Origin: Rhodospirillaceae bacterium MC!
GTDB lineage: Bacteria > Pseudomonadota > Alphaproteobacteria > MC1
Length of the DNA: 64,000 bases
Assembly (NCBI GenBank): GCA_002632265.1
Contig: NQOV01000018.1
Coordinates: 1 to 64,000, forward strand
Reading direction: 5' to 3'
Both the position numbers and the translations under genes were made by a program. Below are positions 63,135 through 64,000 of this stretch, one piece after another; position 1 is the stretch's first letter; each line of letters starts with the position of its first letter. The notes under the pieces are model-generated. The model did not search any database. It was not told the origin of the DNA and saw only the letters and a list, made by a program, of their open reading frames with translations.

Positions 63135-63986
63135 TTAGGCGAAACCTGATGAGTGAGAGAGAGATTCTTCGGTAATGCCTAGGGATTCTAGGGCTTTGTT
63201 GTAGATGTCATCAACTGGGGTATTAAATAAGAGATCTGCTCCGCCGTCGCATACTATCCATGAGTTAGCTAGGATCTCATTATCAAGTTGTTCTTTGCCC
63301 CAGCCAGAGCAACCGATGTACATGGCGTAATGTTTGGGGTGGTCGTCGCCTGCTATGGAGTTTACAATCTCATTTGTGGCAGTTAGGCAAATGCCATTGC
63401 CGAAATCGACGGTGGTTTTTTGTTGATATTCATCAGAATGTAGAATGAATCCCCTACTTTCTTCGACAGGGCCGCCGATATATAGCATAATTTCACGTTC
63501 GCTGTAGCCTGTTTCCTTATCAACAAGATCAGATACCGCAGTTAAGGCGAATTCCTTATTAATAATAAAGCCTAAAACTCCGCCATAGCTGTGAGTAGTT
63601 ATAAAAACAACACTTCTTTGAAAGATCCCTTCTCGTAGCTCTGGAGTGGCGATTAGGAATTTGCCTTTTAAGGAATAGGGAGCGTCCACATCCCTACGTA
63701 GTTCTTGTTTTTTGCGTTCCACATATGCACGCAATTCTTCTTGAGTGAAGTTCATGATGTTTTCCAAAGTTTGCTCATCTTCATTCACTTCGACCACTGC
63801 TCCGCTTGTGCCGTCGGATAGAACTTCACGAATCTCGGCTTTTACTTTCATCTTAGGATTAAGTGGTTGCTTTTTATTTTCTTCGATAGCTTTATCTATG
63901 GCCGGAGTTTTTAGATTAGATTGAGATTCTTTATTTTCATCATTGCTATTGTCATTATTATTGTCATCATCATATGTATCAGTCAT
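63135..63986 (-). CDS. YqgE/AlgH family protein with acidic N-terminal extension
   Basis: 283 residues. The YqgE/AlgH domain (usual length ~185) occupies ~95-275: SLKGKFLIATPELREGIFQRSVVFITTH at its start, GVLGFIINKEF, MLYIGGPVEESRGFILHS, and YIGCSGWGKEQLDNEILANSWIVCD, all diagnostic of the family. The first ~90 residues are an added Asp/Asn/Glu/Lys-rich segment (DTYDDDNNNDNSNDENKESQ) and are not part of the fold. RBS AAAGGAATTTTTC supports the start at 63986. The function of the family is not established. Confidence 0.88.
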   Translation of the reverse strand: MTDTYDDDNNNDNSNDENKESQSNLKTPAIDKAIEENKKQPLNPKMKVKAEIREVLSDGTSGAVVEVNEDEQTLENIMNFTQEELRAYVERKKQELRRDVDAPYSLKGKFLIATPELREGIFQRSVVFITTHSYGGVLGFIINKEFALTAVSDLVDKETGYSEREIMLYIGGPVEESRGFILHSDEYQQKTTVDFGNGICLTATNEIVNSIAGDDHPKHYAMYIGCSGWGKEQLDNEILANSWIVCDGGADLLFNTPVDDIYNKALESLGITEESLSHSSGFA

Positions 63987-64000
63987 GAAAAATTCCTTTA

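Overview
The window is a strongly AT-rich bacterial chromosome segment, most likely from an alphaproteobacterium. The evidence is a complete 14-gene complex I operon (nuoA to nuoN, with separate nuoC and nuoD and short alphaproteobacterial-type NuoE, NuoI and NuoG), stator genes motA and motB beside a cheW, and a YqgE/AlgH protein. The gene content suggests a motile, respiring, host- or polysaccharide-associated organism. The species cannot be named from sequence alone.

Positions 1-25239 form a large carbohydrate-uptake and breakdown region. It holds a binding protein with two sugar ABC permeases but no ATPase, two sodium:solute symporter (SSS) paralogues, a tandem pair of beta-propeller glycosidases, a Cys-type sulfatase, five tandem LacY-like MFS permeases, a DUF4962/heparinase II/III-type lyase, a hexapeptide acetyltransferase and a solitary cytosine-C5 DNA methyltransferase. 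None of the degradative enzymes has a signal peptide, so the picture is import of sulfated or acetylated oligosaccharides followed by cytoplasmic desulfation and cleavage. Each MFS gene sits in its own module: near-consensus promoter with a 17-bp spacer, a 20-bp palindromic operator (ATGTATAC-N4-GTATACAT) 6-7 bp after the -10, and in four of five cases a 20-39 codon leader ORF with its own Shine-Dalgarno sequence whose stop codon overlaps the permease start. The sulfatase has the same promoter-operator arrangement without the leader. A second, different promoter family is shared by both SSS symporters and the acetyltransferase.

Positions 25240-33300 hold a uracil permease with a hairpin leader, a large secreted repeat/coiled-coil/His-rich protein of unknown role, an amino-acid-type periplasmic binding protein, argH and galM. 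Positions 33330-47728 are the nuo operon on the minus strand. Positions 48860-51064 are pdxS-queH-pdxT (DXP-independent vitamin B6 synthesis with epoxyqueuosine reductase between). Then come a lipoprotein, an inositol-monophosphatase-like protein that has lost most metal ligands, a TorD-type chaperone, and an 862-residue protein that reads collinearly as aconitase A but has lost all three Fe-S cysteines and the other active-site motifs. The last part carries a BaiN/HI0933-type flavoprotein, motB, motA, cheW, an Arg-rich secreted protein and yqgE.

Non-coding structure is rich. Two copies of a ~290-bp nested palindromic element lie in opposite orientation at 48350-48645 and 62706-62988. A 218-bp palindromic segment flanked by 11-bp direct repeats lies at 54434-54662. 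A ~43-bp repeat occurs at 20257-20299 and 25888-25933. No rRNA, tRNA, CRISPR array or transposase was recognised. The most unusual items are the five-fold permease array with coupled leader ORFs and the intact aconitase-like pseudoenzyme.
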